Source of the DNA: Agromyces rhizosphaerae
GTDB taxonomy: Bacteria; Actinomycetota; Actinomycetes; Actinomycetales; Microbacteriaceae
Length of the DNA: 64,000 nt
Direction of reading: 5' to 3'
NCBI RefSeq assembly: GCF_027925245.1
Contig: NZ_BSDP01000001.1
Span: forward strand, 3,038,001-3,102,000
Translations under genes and position numbers: made by a program
Shown here: piece after piece, positions 39,629-47,853 of the stretch
How positions within the stretch are numbered: position 1 is the stretch's first letter
Layout of the letters: the number at the start of each line of letters is the position of its first letter
Notes under the pieces: model-generated
What the model was told of the DNA's origin: nothing
The model's input: the letters and a program-made list of their open reading frames with translations, nothing else
Database searches by the model: none

Positions 39629-39650
39629 CCGGCGCGGCCCGGGCCGGCGC

Positions 39651-40823
39651 TCACTGCTGGCCGGCGACGCCCTCGCGCAGCTCGCGGGCGAGGTGCCGCA
39701 CGACCGCCGTGAGGTCGTCGTCGGCCTCCGCCGCCGCGCGCAGCTGGCGCTGGTAGCTCGCACCGTGCTCCAGCATGGTGCGCACGCCCTGCAGCTCCTC
39801 GGCGCAGCCGAGCCGGCGCGAGAACGGCTCCAGCACGGTGACGAGCTCGGCGATGTCGTCCGCCACCGGGCGCTGCGTGCCCGCGATGTCGATGATCGCC
39901 TCGGCGTCCATGCCGTAGCGCGCCGCCCGCCACTTGTTCTCGCGGATGTACCAGGGCTGCAGCACGGGCAGCGTCTCGCCCTCGTCGAGCCGCGTGCTCA
40001 TCCACTCCACCAGGCACTGCACGAGCGCGGCGATGGAGGCGATCTCGGCCGACGTCGACACGCCGTCGCAGACGCGCACCTCGACGGTGCCCCAGCGTGC
40101 GGACGGGCGGATGTCCCAGCGCACCTCGGTCTGCTCCTCGATGATGCCGGTGCGCATCAGGTCGTCGACGTGCCGCTCGTACGCCTCCCAGTCGGGCAGC
40201 GGGTACGGCAGGCCGGCCGTCGGCAGCTGCTGGAACATGAGCGCGCGGTTGGACGCGTACCCGGTCTCGACCCCGGCCCAGTACGGGCTCGACGCGGAGA
40301 GGGCCTGGAGGTGCGGGATGTAGCGCATGAGGCCGTCCATGATCGGCAGGGCCTTGTCGCGGTCCTCGATGCCGACGTGCACGTGGATGCCCCAGATCAT
40401 CATGTTGCGGCCCCACCACTGGGTGCGCTCGATGAGCTTGTGGTACCTCGGCTTGTCGGTCACGGCCTGCTGGAACCAGCGCCCGAAGGGGTGCGACCCG
40501 GCGCAGATGACCTCGTACTCGCCGAGCTGGTCGATGATGCGGCGCACGAGCCCGAGCTGCTGCTCGAGGTCGGCGACGGCGTCGGCCACGCGCTCGTGCA
40601 CGCCCGTGACGAGCTCGACGGTGTTGCGCAGCAGCTCGGCCGTGATGCGGGCCGCGACGGGGTCGTCCGCACGCTCCGCGAGCACGCCGAGCACGCGGTC
40701 GCCGACGGGCGCGAGCTCGCCCGTCAGGCGGTCGACGATGGCCACCTCCCACTCGATGCCCACGGTCGACCGGGCCGAGTCCGCGAACGGGATCGGGGGT
40801 GGCCTGTCGTTGCGGCTCTCCAT
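39651..40823 (-). CDS. YbdK-type carboxylate-amine ligase (glutamate-cysteine ligase family 2)
   Basis: A 390-residue protein of the GCS2 family: [11 protein letters not shown] near the N-terminus, [27 protein letters not shown], and [11 protein letters not shown], which form the ATP/metal site. YbdK proteins have weak glutamate-cysteine ligase activity and an unclear true role; actinobacteria use mycothiol rather than glutathione, so this annotation should be read as ligase of uncertain substrate. ATG 40823 is chosen, with GGGAGGAG about 14 nt upstream; GTG 40856 would add 11 residues. It is convergent with the beta-glucosidase gene, separated by a 22-bp GC-rich gap. Confidence 0.88.
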   Translation of the reverse strand: MESRNDRPPPIPFADSARSTVGIEWEVAIVDRLTGELAPVGDRVLGVLAERADDPVAARITAELLRNTVELVTGVHERVADAVADLEQQLGLVRRIIDQLGEYEVICAGSHPFGRWFQQAVTDKPRYHKLIERTQWWGRNMMIWGIHVHVGIEDRDKALPIMDGLMRYIPHLQALSASSPYWAGVETGYASNRALMFQQLPTAGLPYPLPDWEAYERHVDDLMRTGIIEEQTEVRWDIRPSARWGTVEVRVCDGVSTSAEIASIAALVQCLVEWMSTRLDEGETLPVLQPWYIRENKWRAARYGMDAEAIIDIAGTQRPVADDIAELVTVLEPFSRRLGCAEELQGVRTMLEHGASYQRQLRAAAEADDDLTAVVRHLARELREGVAGQQ

Positions 40824-40927
40824 GTGCGGGCCGGCGCTCCTCCCGGGCCGCCCCACGGCGGCCGCGCTGGAGACATCGTCGCACGCCCGCGCCCGTCGGT
40901 CACGCCCCCCGGTGCATCCGTCGCCGA

Positions 40928-40957
40928 TTCACGAATCGCGCCGAAATCTGCAAGAAT
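40928..40957 (+). promoter_or_regulatory. Promoter of the rpsP-khpA-rimM-trmD operon
   Basis: TTCACG (40928-40933), an 18-bp spacer and AAGAAT (40952-40957). This would give a leader of about 120 nt before the rpsP GTG, the longest gene-free stretch of the region (40824-41083). No recognisable structured motif was found in that leader. Confidence 0.45.
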
Positions 40958-41083
40958 GGTTCGTCGAGTTCCAGCGCGCCCGACCCTCTATCCGGCGCCC
41001 GGAACGAATCAGAGCTTCCGCCGAGTGTGCACCCCACGCTCACGGCTGTCAGTTCGTCTCACTACAACACACACGGGAGAATC

Positions 41084-41488
41084 GTGGCTGTCAAGATCCG
41101 TCTGAAGCGCCTGGGGAAGATCCGGGCGCCGTACTACCGCATCGTCGTCGCCGACTCGCGCACCAAGCGCGATGGTCGCGTGATCGAGGAGATCGGCAAG
41201 TACCACCCCACCGAGGAGCCCTCGTTCATCGAGGTCGACTCCGAGCGCGCGCAGTACTGGCTGGGCGTCGGCGCGCAGCCGACCCCGCAGGTGCTCGCCA
41301 TCCTGAAGCTCACCGGCGACTGGGGCACCTTCAAGGGTGAGAAGGGTGCCAAGAGCACCGTCAAGACCGCCGAGCCGAAGGCCGCCTACGTGGCCGACGA
41401 GTCGAAGAAGACGGTCCTGAAGCCCAAGACCGAGAAGCCCGCCGAGAAGGCCGAGTCGGCCGACGAGGCCGCTGCGGACGAGGCCTAG
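41084..41488 (+). CDS. rpsP: 30S ribosomal protein bS16
   Basis: A 134-residue protein; the first 80 residues are canonical bS16 ([29 protein letters not shown]). The last 50 residues are a Lys/Ala/Glu-rich tail, usual in actinobacteria. GTG 41084 is fixed by the conserved N-terminus, with GGGAGA just upstream. First gene of the rpsP-khpA-rimM-trmD operon. Confidence 0.98.
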   Translation: MAVKIRLKRLGKIRAPYYRIVVADSRTKRDGRVIEEIGKYHPTEEPSFIEVDSERAQYWLGVGAQPTPQVLAILKLTGDWGTFKGEKGAKSTVKTAEPKAAYVADESKKTVLKPKTEKPAEKAESADEAAADEA

Positions 41489-41492
41489 GCCC

Positions 41493-41729
41493 GTGCTGGC
41501 ACCCGCGCTCGAACACCTGGTCAAGGGGATCGTCGATCACCCCGACGACGTTCGCGTCGTGACCGCCTCGTCGACGCGCGGGGAGGTCCTCGAGGTCCAC
41601 GTGAACCCCGAGGACCTCGGCCGGGTCATCGGCCGCGCCGGTCGCACGGCCAAGGCCCTGCGCACGCTCGTGACCGCCCTCGCCGACGGCCGACGCGTGC
41701 GCGTCGACGTCGTCGACACCGACCGCTGA
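41493..41729 (+). CDS. khpA: KH-domain RNA-binding protein
   Basis: A 78-residue single KH domain with the RNA-binding loop GRAG in DLGRVIGRAGRTAKALR (about residues 42-58). Small KH proteins between rpsP and rimM (KhpA) bind many RNAs and affect cell size and ribosome assembly in other Gram-positives. The GTG start lies 4 bp after rpsP, and rimM starts 1 bp after its stop. Confidence 0.93.
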   Translation: MLAPALEHLVKGIVDHPDDVRVVTASSTRGEVLEVHVNPEDLGRVIGRAGRTAKALRTLVTALADGRRVRVDVVDTDR

Positions 41730-41730
41730 C

Positions 41731-42321
41731 GTGGCCTCCACGCCGCGCACCCAGCTGCGCGTCGGTCGGCTGACCAAGGCGCACGGTCTCAAGGGCGCCA
41801 TCAAGCTCGAGCTCTACACCGACGACCCCGAGCGACGGTTCGTTCCCGGCGCGCAGTTCTCGCTGCAGGTGCCGACGTCGAGCCCGTGGCACGGCAAGCA
41901 CCTCACGCTCACCGAGCTGCGCTGGTACAACGGGCATCCGGTCGGGTTCTTCGAGGGCGTCGCGGACCGCACCGCGGCCGAGACCCTCATCAAGGCGATC
42001 CTCTGGGTCGACCAGGACGACGCCGACGAGGAACCCGAGGACGACGCCTGGTACGACCACCAGCTCGTCGGCCTCGCCGTCGTGCGCGACGGCGAGCGCA
42101 TCGGCACGGTCAAGCACGTCGACCACCTGCCCGCCCAGGACCTGCTCGTGATCTCGGTCGGCGGCCGCGAGGTGATGGTGCCGTTCGTGTCGGCGATCGT
42201 GCCCGAGGTCGACGTCGAGGCGGGCACCGTGACGGTGACCCCGCCGCCGGGACTGCTCGAGGAGCTGCCCGAGGCGCAGCCCGAGGCGCAGCCCGAGGCG
42301 CAGCCCGACGCCACCGACTAG
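41731..42321 (+). CDS. rimM: 16S rRNA processing protein RimM
   Basis: A 196-residue ribosome maturation factor for the 30S head. It begins with a typical RVGRLTKAHGLKGAIKLELYTDDP-type segment (shown here in part) and has a C-terminal PRC-barrel domain (YDHQLVGLAVV ... VPFVSAIVPEVD). The C-terminus carries three copies of PEAQ from a 12-bp tandem repeat, probably an unstructured tail. GTG 41731 is chosen from spacing to khpA. Confidence 0.96.
   Translation: MASTPRTQLRVGRLTKAHGLKGAIKLELYTDDPERRFVPGAQFSLQVPTSSPWHGKHLTLTELRWYNGHPVGFFEGVADRTAAETLIKAILWVDQDDADEEPEDDAWYDHQLVGLAVVRDGERIGTVKHVDHLPAQDLLVISVGGREVMVPFVSAIVPEVDVEAGTVTVTPPPGLLEELPEAQPEAQPEAQPDATD
42268..42303 (+). repeat. Tandem 12-bp repeat in rimM
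   Basis: Three exact head-to-tail copies of CCCGAGGCGCAG coding for PEAQ at the RimM C-terminus. In-frame, so copy-number change would alter only tail length. Confidence 0.9.
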
Positions 42322-42330
42322 GAGCGGCCG

Positions 42331-43041
42331 ATGCGGATCGACATCGTCACGATCTTCCCCGAGTTCTTCCGGGTGCTCGACGTGTCGCTGCTCGGCAGGG
42401 CGCGCACCGCGGGCCTGCTCGACGTGCGTGCGCACGACCTGCGCGACCACGCACACGACCGCCACCGCACGGTCGACGACACCCCGTACGGCGGGGGAGC
42501 GGGCATGGTCATGAAGCCCGAACCGTGGGGCGAGGCGCTCGACGGCATCCTCGACGAGGCAGAGGGTGCGGGCGAGACGGTGCCGACCCTCATCGTCCCC
42601 TCGCCGGCGGGCGAGCCGTTCACCCAGGCGATCGCCGCCGAGCTGGCGCAGCTCGACCACCTGGTGTTCGCCTGCGGGCGCTACGAGGGCATCGACCAGC
42701 GGGTGGTCGACCACTACGAGGAGCGGATGCCGGTGCGGCTGCTGAGCCTCGGCGACTACGTGCTGAACGGGGGCGAGGTCGCCGCCATGGCGATGATCGA
42801 GGCCGTGGGCCGGCTCGTGCCGGGCGTGGTCGGCAACCCCGAGAGCCTCGTCGAGGAGTCGCACGAGGACGGCCTGCTCGAGTACCCGAGCTACACGAAG
42901 CCGCAGGTCTGGCGCGGGCTCGAGGTGCCCGACGTGCTCCGCAGCGGCAACCACGGCGCCGTCGCGGCCTGGCGCCACGAGCAGCGCATCGAGCGCACGC
43001 GGCGGGTCCGCCCCGACCTCCTCGGCGACGACGACGCCTGA
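42331..43041 (+). CDS. trmD: tRNA (guanine(37)-N1)-methyltransferase
   Basis: A 236-residue SPOUT methyltransferase that methylates G37 next to the anticodon to prevent frameshifting. The N-terminal [13 protein letters not shown], the cofactor knot segments [11 protein letters not shown] and [11 protein letters not shown], and [12 protein letters not shown] are diagnostic. A GGAG ribosome site is upstream. It closes the rpsP operon; the following 150 bp carry GC-rich inverted repeats without a T tract. Confidence 0.98.
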   Translation: MRIDIVTIFPEFFRVLDVSLLGRARTAGLLDVRAHDLRDHAHDRHRTVDDTPYGGGAGMVMKPEPWGEALDGILDEAEGAGETVPTLIVPSPAGEPFTQAIAAELAQLDHLVFACGRYEGIDQRVVDHYEERMPVRLLSLGDYVLNGGEVAAMAMIEAVGRLVPGVVGNPESLVEESHEDGLLEYPSYTKPQVWRGLEVPDVLRSGNHGAVAAWRHEQRIERTRRVRPDLLGDDDA

Positions 43042-43113
43042 TCGCGGACGCGCCGGCGGGGCCGCCCGGCACCCCCCGACCGGGGGAGGATTCACGCGCC
43101 CGAAACATCCGAG

Positions 43114-43142
43114 TGCTCAGCGCGAAACACGCCTTTCATAGT
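43114..43142 (+). promoter_or_regulatory. Putative promoter with CGAAAC/GTTTCG repeats before the chelatase gene
   Basis: CATAGT (43137-43142) with TGCTCA 17 bp upstream (43114-43119). CGAAAC occurs at 43101-43106 and 43123-43128 and its reverse complement GTTTCG at 43141-43146. This patch is AT-richer than its surroundings. The repeats may be operator half-sites. Confidence 0.4.
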
Positions 43143-43191
43143 TTCGAGACGCGCGAGAGCACGCGCAGGTGACGGGAAGGCGGGGCCGGGG

Positions 43192-43968
43192 ATGGTCGAG
43201 GCGGAGTCGGCGAAGGCGATCGACTCCGACGGCGACACCCCTCCGCTGACGCTCCTCGCGGTGACCCACGGCTCGCCGTCGCCCGACAACCGGGCCGCCA
43301 TCATCGGCCTCGTCGACGCGGTCGCGAGCGCGCGCGGCGACCTCGACGTGGGCATCGGCTTCGTCGACGCCCAGCACACCGACGTGGCCTCGGCGGTCGC
43401 GCGCAGCGTGCACGCGCCCGACGCGGTGATCGTGCCGCTCGTGCTGTCGGCCGGGTACCACGTGCGCACCGGCCTCGCCGCGGGGCTCGACCAGGTCGAG
43501 TCGAGCGAGGTCGCCATGGCCGCGACGCTCGGACCCGACTCGCGCCTCATCGACGTGCTCGCCGCCCGGCTCGAGGCCGCCGGGCTCCGGCAGGGCGACT
43601 CCGCGGTGCTCGCGGCGGCCGGCTCGAACGACCCCAAGGCCGTGCGCGAGTGCTTCGAGACCGGGCGGCTGCTCGCCGCACGGCTCGGCCGGCCGGTCAC
43701 GGTCGGGTTCATCGCGGCCGCGATGCCGCGCCTGCACGACGCCATCGAGATGGTCCGCGAGGTCCACGCCGGCTCGCGCGTGGTCGTGTCGACCTACCTG
43801 CTCGCGCCGGGGCACTTCAACGACGCCGTCGCGACCGCGGGCGCCGACGTGGTGGCGCCGCCGCTCATCGTGCCCGGCGAGCCCGTGGCATCCGAGCTGG
43901 TCGACCTGGTGCTCGACCGGTACGACGACGCGACCGTGCTCGTGCGGGAGTCGGGCAAGGCCCGCTGA
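43192..43968 (+). CDS. Sirohydrochlorin chelatase (CbiX/SirB) family protein
   Basis: A 258-residue protein made of two similar halves, as in two-domain CbiX/SirB proteins. The first half has LLAVTHGSPSPDN with the metal-binding His, then IVPLVLSAGYHVRTGL with a second His (about residue 90). The second half has VVVSTYLLAPGHFND. Such enzymes insert Fe or Co into sirohydrochlorin for sirohaem or cobalamin. No other tetrapyrrole or sulfite/nitrite reductase gene is nearby, so the pathway link is by family only. The start is ATG 43192 with GGGAAGG upstream. Confidence 0.85.
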   Translation: MVEAESAKAIDSDGDTPPLTLLAVTHGSPSPDNRAAIIGLVDAVASARGDLDVGIGFVDAQHTDVASAVARSVHAPDAVIVPLVLSAGYHVRTGLAAGLDQVESSEVAMAATLGPDSRLIDVLAARLEAAGLRQGDSAVLAAAGSNDPKAVRECFETGRLLAARLGRPVTVGFIAAAMPRLHDAIEMVREVHAGSRVVVSTYLLAPGHFNDAVATAGADVVAPPLIVPGEPVASELVDLVLDRYDDATVLVRESGKAR

Positions 43969-44007
43969 ACGCCGGGCGGCCGCCGTCGGCGCGGGTCGAC
44001 GGGAGCG

Positions 44008-44775
44008 TCAGTCGCGGGCCGTCAGCACGATCGGGCCGCTCTCGGTCACCGCGATGGTGTGCTCCGAGTGCGCGCCGCGCGAGCCGTCGGCGCTGCGCAG
44101 CGTCCAGCCGTCGGGGTCGGTGAAGATGCGGTCGGTCGTCTCGAGGAACCACGGCTCGATCGCGATCACGAGGCCGGGCTTCAGCGGCAGGCCCCGGTGG
44201 GCGCGGCCGTCGTTCGGCACGTGCGGGTCGCCGTGCATGGTGCGCCCGACGCCGTGGCCGCCGAAGTCGGTGTTGATCGCGTAGCCCTCGGCGCGCGCGA
44301 TCTCGGCGATCGCCGCGGAGATGTCGCCGATGCGGTTGCCCACGGTGGCCGCGGCGATACCGGCGTCGAGCGCGCGACGGGTGGTGTCGATGAGGCGCAG
44401 GTCCTCGTCGCGCGGGGTGCCGACCACGATCGACGCCGCGGAGTCGGAGACCCAGCCGTCGACGGATGCCGCGAAGTCGACGCTCAGCAGGTCGCCGTCG
44501 CGCAGCCGGTAGTCGCGGGGGAGTCCGTGCAGCACGGCGTCGTTGACCGAGGTGCAGAGCACCTTGCCGAACGGGCTCGCGCCGAACGACGGGTGGTAGT
44601 CGATGTAGCACGACTCCGCGCCGGCCTTCCGGATCATCTCGTGCGCGAGCGCGTCGAGCTCCAGCAGGTTCACGCCGACCGCGGCCCTGTCGAGCATCGC
44701 CTCGATCACGGATGCCACGAAGCGGCCCGCCGGCCGCATCTGCTCGATCTCCGCCGGTGTCCTCAGTTCGATCAC
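44008..44775 (-). CDS. map: Methionine aminopeptidase, type I
   Basis: A 255-residue metalloprotease that removes the initiator Met. Metal ligands are visible in SVDFAASVDGWVSDSA (two Asp, about residues 98-110), GHGVGRTMHGDPHVPN (His), the Glu of IEPWF and the Glu near SEHTIAVTE. It starts at GTG 44775 with GGAAGGGAG upstream. A -10-like CAGAAT lies on the same strand at 44801-44796, giving a leader of about 20 nt. Confidence 0.97.
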   Translation of the reverse strand: MIELRTPAEIEQMRPAGRFVASVIEAMLDRAAVGVNLLELDALAHEMIRKAGAESCYIDYHPSFGASPFGKVLCTSVNDAVLHGLPRDYRLRDGDLLSVDFAASVDGWVSDSAASIVVGTPRDEDLRLIDTTRRALDAGIAAATVGNRIGDISAAIAEIARAEGYAINTDFGGHGVGRTMHGDPHVPNDGRAHRGLPLKPGLVIAIEPWFLETTDRIFTDPDGWTLRSADGSRGAHSEHTIAVTESGPIVLTARD

Positions 44776-44795
44776 GACACTCCCTTCCCGACTCC

Positions 44796-44801
44796 ATTCT
44801 G
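44796..44801 (-). promoter_or_regulatory. -10 element for map
   Basis: CAGAAT on the minus strand, about 20 nt before the map GTG. Unlike many starts here, this one keeps a leader with a clear ribosome site. Confidence 0.4.
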
Positions 44802-44849
44802 TCGCGTGCGCGCTGGGCGAACGCCGAGCGCACGCCCAGCGGCGGCCGT

Positions 44850-44855
44850 TACGCT
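44850..44855 (+). promoter_or_regulatory. -10 element, leaderless membrane-protein gene
   Basis: TACGCT followed by exactly 6 nt and the ATG at 44862. Confidence 0.5.
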
Positions 44856-44861
44856 GGATCC

Positions 44862-45377
44862 ATGCTCCTCCGGAGGATCTTCTACCGCTGGCAGTTCATC
44901 GCCGCGTTCGTCCTGCCCGCCTGGCTCTTCGTCGGCTGGGGCATCTGGGGCGAGAGCGCGTGGGGCATCCTCGGCCTGCTCATCGCCGCGCCCGCGTCCT
45001 TCCTCTCGCTGATCGTCGTCGCCGGGATCACCGCGGCGCGCGCGACGGCTCGCCAGGAGCGGGCCGTCTCGTGGATCGACGTCGGCATCATGACCGCCTG
45101 GCACCTCGCGCTGATCGGCGTCGGGTTCTCCGGTCCCGCTGCGGGCACCTTCGCGGTGTTCGCCGTGCTGCTCGCCCTCGCCGCGTTCTGGTCGGCCGTG
45201 TGGCAGCTGCTGCGCGACAGCGCGCGCCGCGCCCAGGCCACCTTCGCCGAGTTCGAGCGACAGGCGCAGATGCCGCCGCAGGCGGGCACGCGGCCGCCGC
45301 AGGCGGGTCAGGGCCCGAGGCGCGGCCCCGACGACGGCGACGTCATCATCGTGCACGAGGTGCGCGACCCCTCGTAG
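44862..45377 (+). CDS. Small multi-pass membrane protein of unknown function
   Basis: A 171-residue protein with four predicted membrane helices (about residues 8-28, 32-56, 70-88 and 93-115). A hydrophilic C-terminal tail follows, with a repeated PPQAG element and the end [15 protein letters not shown], which is probably cytoplasmic. Related proteins are sometimes labelled transporter permease, without evidence. ATG 44862 has no ribosome site but a -10 6 nt upstream. Function is unknown. Confidence 0.75.
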   Translation: MLLRRIFYRWQFIAAFVLPAWLFVGWGIWGESAWGILGLLIAAPASFLSLIVVAGITAARATARQERAVSWIDVGIMTAWHLALIGVGFSGPAAGTFAVFAVLLALAAFWSAVWQLLRDSARRAQATFAEFERQAQMPPQAGTRPPQAGQGPRRGPDDGDVIIVHEVRDPS

Positions 45378-45402
45378 CCGCGTGCCGCCCGAGGCATCCG
45401 CT

Positions 45403-45431
45403 TTGCCGAACCGGGCGCCGCATGGCAGAAT
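45403..45431 (+). promoter_or_regulatory. Promoter of rplS
   Basis: TTGCCG (45403-45408), a 17-bp spacer and CAGAAT (45426-45431): the best -35/-10 pair in the window. The predicted leader to the rplS ATG is about 127 nt. Confidence 0.6.
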
Positions 45432-45475
45432 GGTCGATTGTGCTGCCGCACGACTCTGCCTCCGGGGAGTGCGCA

Positions 45476-45491
45476 GGGCGCGATGGCGCCC
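45476..45491 (+). promoter_or_regulatory. Hairpin in the rplS leader
   Basis: GGGCGC (45476-45481), loop GATG, GCGCCC (45486-45491). It sits in the middle of the long rplS leader and could take part in ribosomal-protein autoregulation; L19 leaders are known in other phyla, but I see no match to a named motif. Confidence 0.4.
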
Positions 45492-45564
45492 GGCGAGGCG
45501 GCACCATTCACTTCCATTTCATCAACCGTGTTCGACCGGTGGCGGGCACAGAGAGCGACTCATC

Positions 45565-45912
45565 ATGCACATCCTCGATTCCGTCGACGCGGCCAGCCTC
45601 CGCTCCGACATCCCCGAGTTCCGCCCGGGCGACACCGTCAAGGTGCACGTCAACATCGTCGAGGGCAACCGCTCGCGCATCCAGGTCTTCCAGGGCGTCG
45701 TGCTCGGCCGTTCGGGCGAGGGCGTCCGCGAGACCTTCACGGTCCGCAAGGTGAGCTTCCAGGTCGGCGTCGAGCGCACCTTCCCGGTGCACTCGCCGAT
45801 CATCGACCACATCGAGGTCGTCACCCGCGGCGACGTGCGCCGCGCGAAGCTGTACTACCTCCGCAACCTCCGCGGCAAGAAGGCGAAGATCCGCGAGAAG
45901 CGCGAGTCCTGA
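45565..45912 (+). CDS. rplS: 50S ribosomal protein bL19
   Basis: A 115-residue protein with the bL19 core [20 protein letters not shown] and [15 protein letters not shown] (about residues 17-52), ending with [21 protein letters not shown]. It lies at the 30S-50S interface. The ATG is fixed by family length. Preceded by a strong promoter and a long leader; followed by a palindrome and lepB. Confidence 0.98.
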   Translation: MHILDSVDAASLRSDIPEFRPGDTVKVHVNIVEGNRSRIQVFQGVVLGRSGEGVRETFTVRKVSFQVGVERTFPVHSPIIDHIEVVTRGDVRRAKLYYLRNLRGKKAKIREKRES

Positions 45913-45940
45913 ACCGTCGCCCCGTTCGGGGCACGATCGG

Positions 45941-45978
45941 CCGAGCTCCCCGACCCTAGACTGGGACGGGGAGCTCGG
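45941..45978. promoter_or_regulatory. Perfect 12-bp palindrome surrounding the lepB -10
   Basis: CCGAGCTCCCCG (45941-45952) and CGGGGAGCTCGG (45967-45978) are exact inverted copies. Between them, CCC and GGG also pair and leave TAGACT (45957-45962), a good -10, at the tip. No T tract follows. It could be the rplS terminator, an operator on the lepB promoter, or both. Confidence 0.7.
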
Positions 45979-45985
45979 GTGGTGA

Positions 45986-46723
45986 ATGACTGAAGACATC
46001 GACGCCGCCGCACGCGCGGACGAGGCACGAGGGCGACGACGCCGCGGAGCACTGCTGTTCCTGCGCGACCTCCTCGTCATCTTCGTGGTCGCGGTGCTGG
46101 TCTCGTTCCTCATCAAGACCTACCTGATCCGGTCGTTCTACATCCCGTCGCAGTCGATGGAGCAGACGCTCCTGGTCGACGACCGCATCATCGTCAACGA
46201 ACTGGTCCCCGACCTGATGCCGCTCTCGCGCGGCGACGTGGTCGTGTTCGAGGACCCGGGCGGCTGGCTCACGGCCCGCCCCGAACCGGAGCAGCCGCCG
46301 CTCGTCGCGGCGATCGACTGGTTCTTCTCGCTCGTCGGGCTCTCCGCCTCCGACAGCAACGACCACCTCATCAAGCGCGTCATCGGCCTGCCCGGCGACC
46401 ACGTCGAGTGCTGCAACCCGCTCGGCCAGGTGAGCGTGAACGGCGTGCCGATCGACGAGCCGTACATCACGCTGCCCGAGGGGGAGACCGAGGCGTCGGG
46501 CGACGACTTCTCGGTCGAGGTGCCCGCCGACGCGCTCTGGGTCATGGGCGACAACCGCTACAACTCGAAGGACTCGCGGTACAACCGGGACACGCCCGGC
46601 GAGGGGTTCGTGCCGGTCGAGAACCTCGTCGGCCGCGCCTTCGTCATCAGCTGGCCGGTCGCACGCTGGTCGTGGATCGGCGACTATCCTGAGGTCTTCG
46701 CAGGCATCCCCGACCCGGAGTGA
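45986..46723 (+). CDS. lepB: Signal peptidase I
   Basis: A 245-residue membrane peptidase that removes signal peptides from Sec- and Tat-exported proteins. One N-terminal membrane segment (about residues 26-48) is followed by box B with the catalytic Ser57 (PSQSMEQT), box D with Lys130 (IKRVIGLPGD) and box E (MGDNRYNSKDSR). It ends shortly after. Its likely clients include the secreted proteins at 51125 and 51987. rnhB starts 4 bp downstream. Confidence 0.97.
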   Translation: MTEDIDAAARADEARGRRRRGALLFLRDLLVIFVVAVLVSFLIKTYLIRSFYIPSQSMEQTLLVDDRIIVNELVPDLMPLSRGDVVVFEDPGGWLTARPEPEQPPLVAAIDWFFSLVGLSASDSNDHLIKRVIGLPGDHVECCNPLGQVSVNGVPIDEPYITLPEGETEASGDDFSVEVPADALWVMGDNRYNSKDSRYNRDTPGEGFVPVENLVGRAFVISWPVARWSWIGDYPEVFAGIPDPE

Positions 46724-46727
46724 CCCG

Positions 46728-47414
46728 ATGGCAGCAGGCAAGGCGCCCACGATGACGCTGGAGCGCGGCCTGCTCGCCGACGGCGCGCCACTGGTGCTCG
46801 CGTGCGACGAGGTCGGGCGCGGCGCGCTCGCCGGGCCGGTCACGGTCGGGATCGTGGTCGTCGACGCCGAGACGAAGCGGATGCCCGCGGGCCTGCGCGA
46901 CTCGAAGCTGCTGCCCGAGCCCCGGCGCGACCTGCTCGCGCCGCGCGCGGCGAGGTGGGTCGCCGCCTCGGCGGTCGGCGAGGCGAGCGCGAGCGAGATC
47001 GACGAGCTCGGCATCATGGCCTGCCTGGGGCTCGCCGGCTCGCGGGCGTACGCCGCGCTCGAGGCATCCGTCGACCTGCCCCTCGGCGCGCCGCTGCTGC
47101 TCGACGGCAACCACGACTGGCTGAGCGCGCACATCGCGCGCCGGGCGCGGGTCATCACCCGCATCAAGGCCGACCGCGACTGCGCGTCGGTGTCGGCGGC
47201 ATCCGTCATCGCCAAGGTGCACCGCGACACGGGCATGCGCCGGGCGCACGAGGAGACCCCGCACTACGGCTGGGACGAGAACAAGGGGTACTCGACGCGC
47301 GCGCACTTCGCCGCGATCGCCGAGCACGGCCCGCACGCGCTGCACCGGCATACCTGGCTGCATCCCGAACGTGCCGAGGAGGCGCCGCCGCTGTTCGACC
47401 TCGGCGTAGGATGA
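46728..47414 (+). CDS. rnhB: Ribonuclease HII
   Basis: A 228-residue endonuclease that cuts RNA in DNA-RNA hybrids, including single ribonucleotides. Catalytic acids are in CDEVGRGALAGPV (Asp-Glu, about residues 26-27); LRDSKLLPEPRR, the Asp in LLLDGNHDW and IKADRDCASVSAASVIAKV are typical. The last codons overlap the -10 of the next gene. Confidence 0.97.
   Translation: MAAGKAPTMTLERGLLADGAPLVLACDEVGRGALAGPVTVGIVVVDAETKRMPAGLRDSKLLPEPRRDLLAPRAARWVAASAVGEASASEIDELGIMACLGLAGSRAYAALEASVDLPLGAPLLLDGNHDWLSAHIARRARVITRIKADRDCASVSAASVIAKVHRDTGMRRAHEETPHYGWDENKGYSTRAHFAAIAEHGPHALHRHTWLHPERAEEAPPLFDLGVG
47407..47412 (+). promoter_or_regulatory. -10 element for the DUF2469 gene
   Basis: TAGGAT, 8 nt before the ATG at 47421, overlapping the end of rnhB. 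Confidence 0.45.
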
Positions 47415-47420
47415 ACCGCG

Positions 47421-47744
47421 ATGGATGAAGACGAGTTCGAGGACTACGACCGCGAGGTCGAGCTTGCCCTCTACCGCGAGTATCGCGACATCGTGTCGCA
47501 GTTCCAGTACGTGGTCGAGACCGAGCGCCGCTTCTACCTCGCGAACGAGGTCGAACTGGTGCGCCGCGACACCGAGCACGACTTCTACTTCGAGCTCACG
47601 ATGAAGGACGTCTGGGTCTGGGACGTCTACCGCGCCGACCGCTTCGTGAAGTCGGTGCGCGTGCTCACGTTCAAGGACGTCAACATCGAGGAGCTCGCGA
47701 GCCGCGACTTCGAGCTGCCCAAGGAGCTCGCGCTCGACGAGTAG
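47421..47744 (+). CDS. DUF2469 protein
   Basis: A 107-residue acidic protein, conserved almost only in actinobacteria between rnhB and yraN. It begins MDEDEFEDYDREVELALYRE and has a central aromatic-rich part (FYFELTMKDVWVWDVYR). No signal peptide or enzyme motif. Function is unknown; strong conservation of position suggests a core nucleic-acid or envelope role, which is inference. Confidence 0.93.
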   Translation: MDEDEFEDYDREVELALYREYRDIVSQFQYVVETERRFYLANEVELVRRDTEHDFYFELTMKDVWVWDVYRADRFVKSVRVLTFKDVNIEELASRDFELPKELALDE

Positions 47745-47853
47745 GCGTTCATCGCCTCCTGCACAGGCTCGCGTGAGCTGCCGATCGCGCTCGCCTTCCG
47801 TGCCGCCGTAAGCGAGGGGATGCCCGCTGCCAGCCTCTCCTCGGAGGTGGCGC

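Noticed and set aside
39629..39650. Palindromic GGCCCGGGCC in the gap between the beta-glucosidase and ligase genes as a bidirectional terminator
   Set aside because: Composed only of G and C, without T tracts on either strand; cannot be told from background composition.
39651..40823. Assignment as a true glutathione-synthesis enzyme
   Set aside because: The family includes YbdK-type ligases of uncertain substrate and actinobacteria generally use mycothiol; no glutathione synthetase is present here.
42268..42303. Three 12-bp tandem units, considered as a CRISPR-like or VNTR array
   Set aside because: No spacers, only three copies, wholly inside the rimM reading frame; kept as a simple coding repeat.
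43054..43086. GC-rich inverted repeats after trmD (GGCGG/CCGCC and CCCCC/GGGGG) as a terminator
   Set aside because: Short stems, tiny loops and no T tract; such matches are frequent by chance at this GC content.
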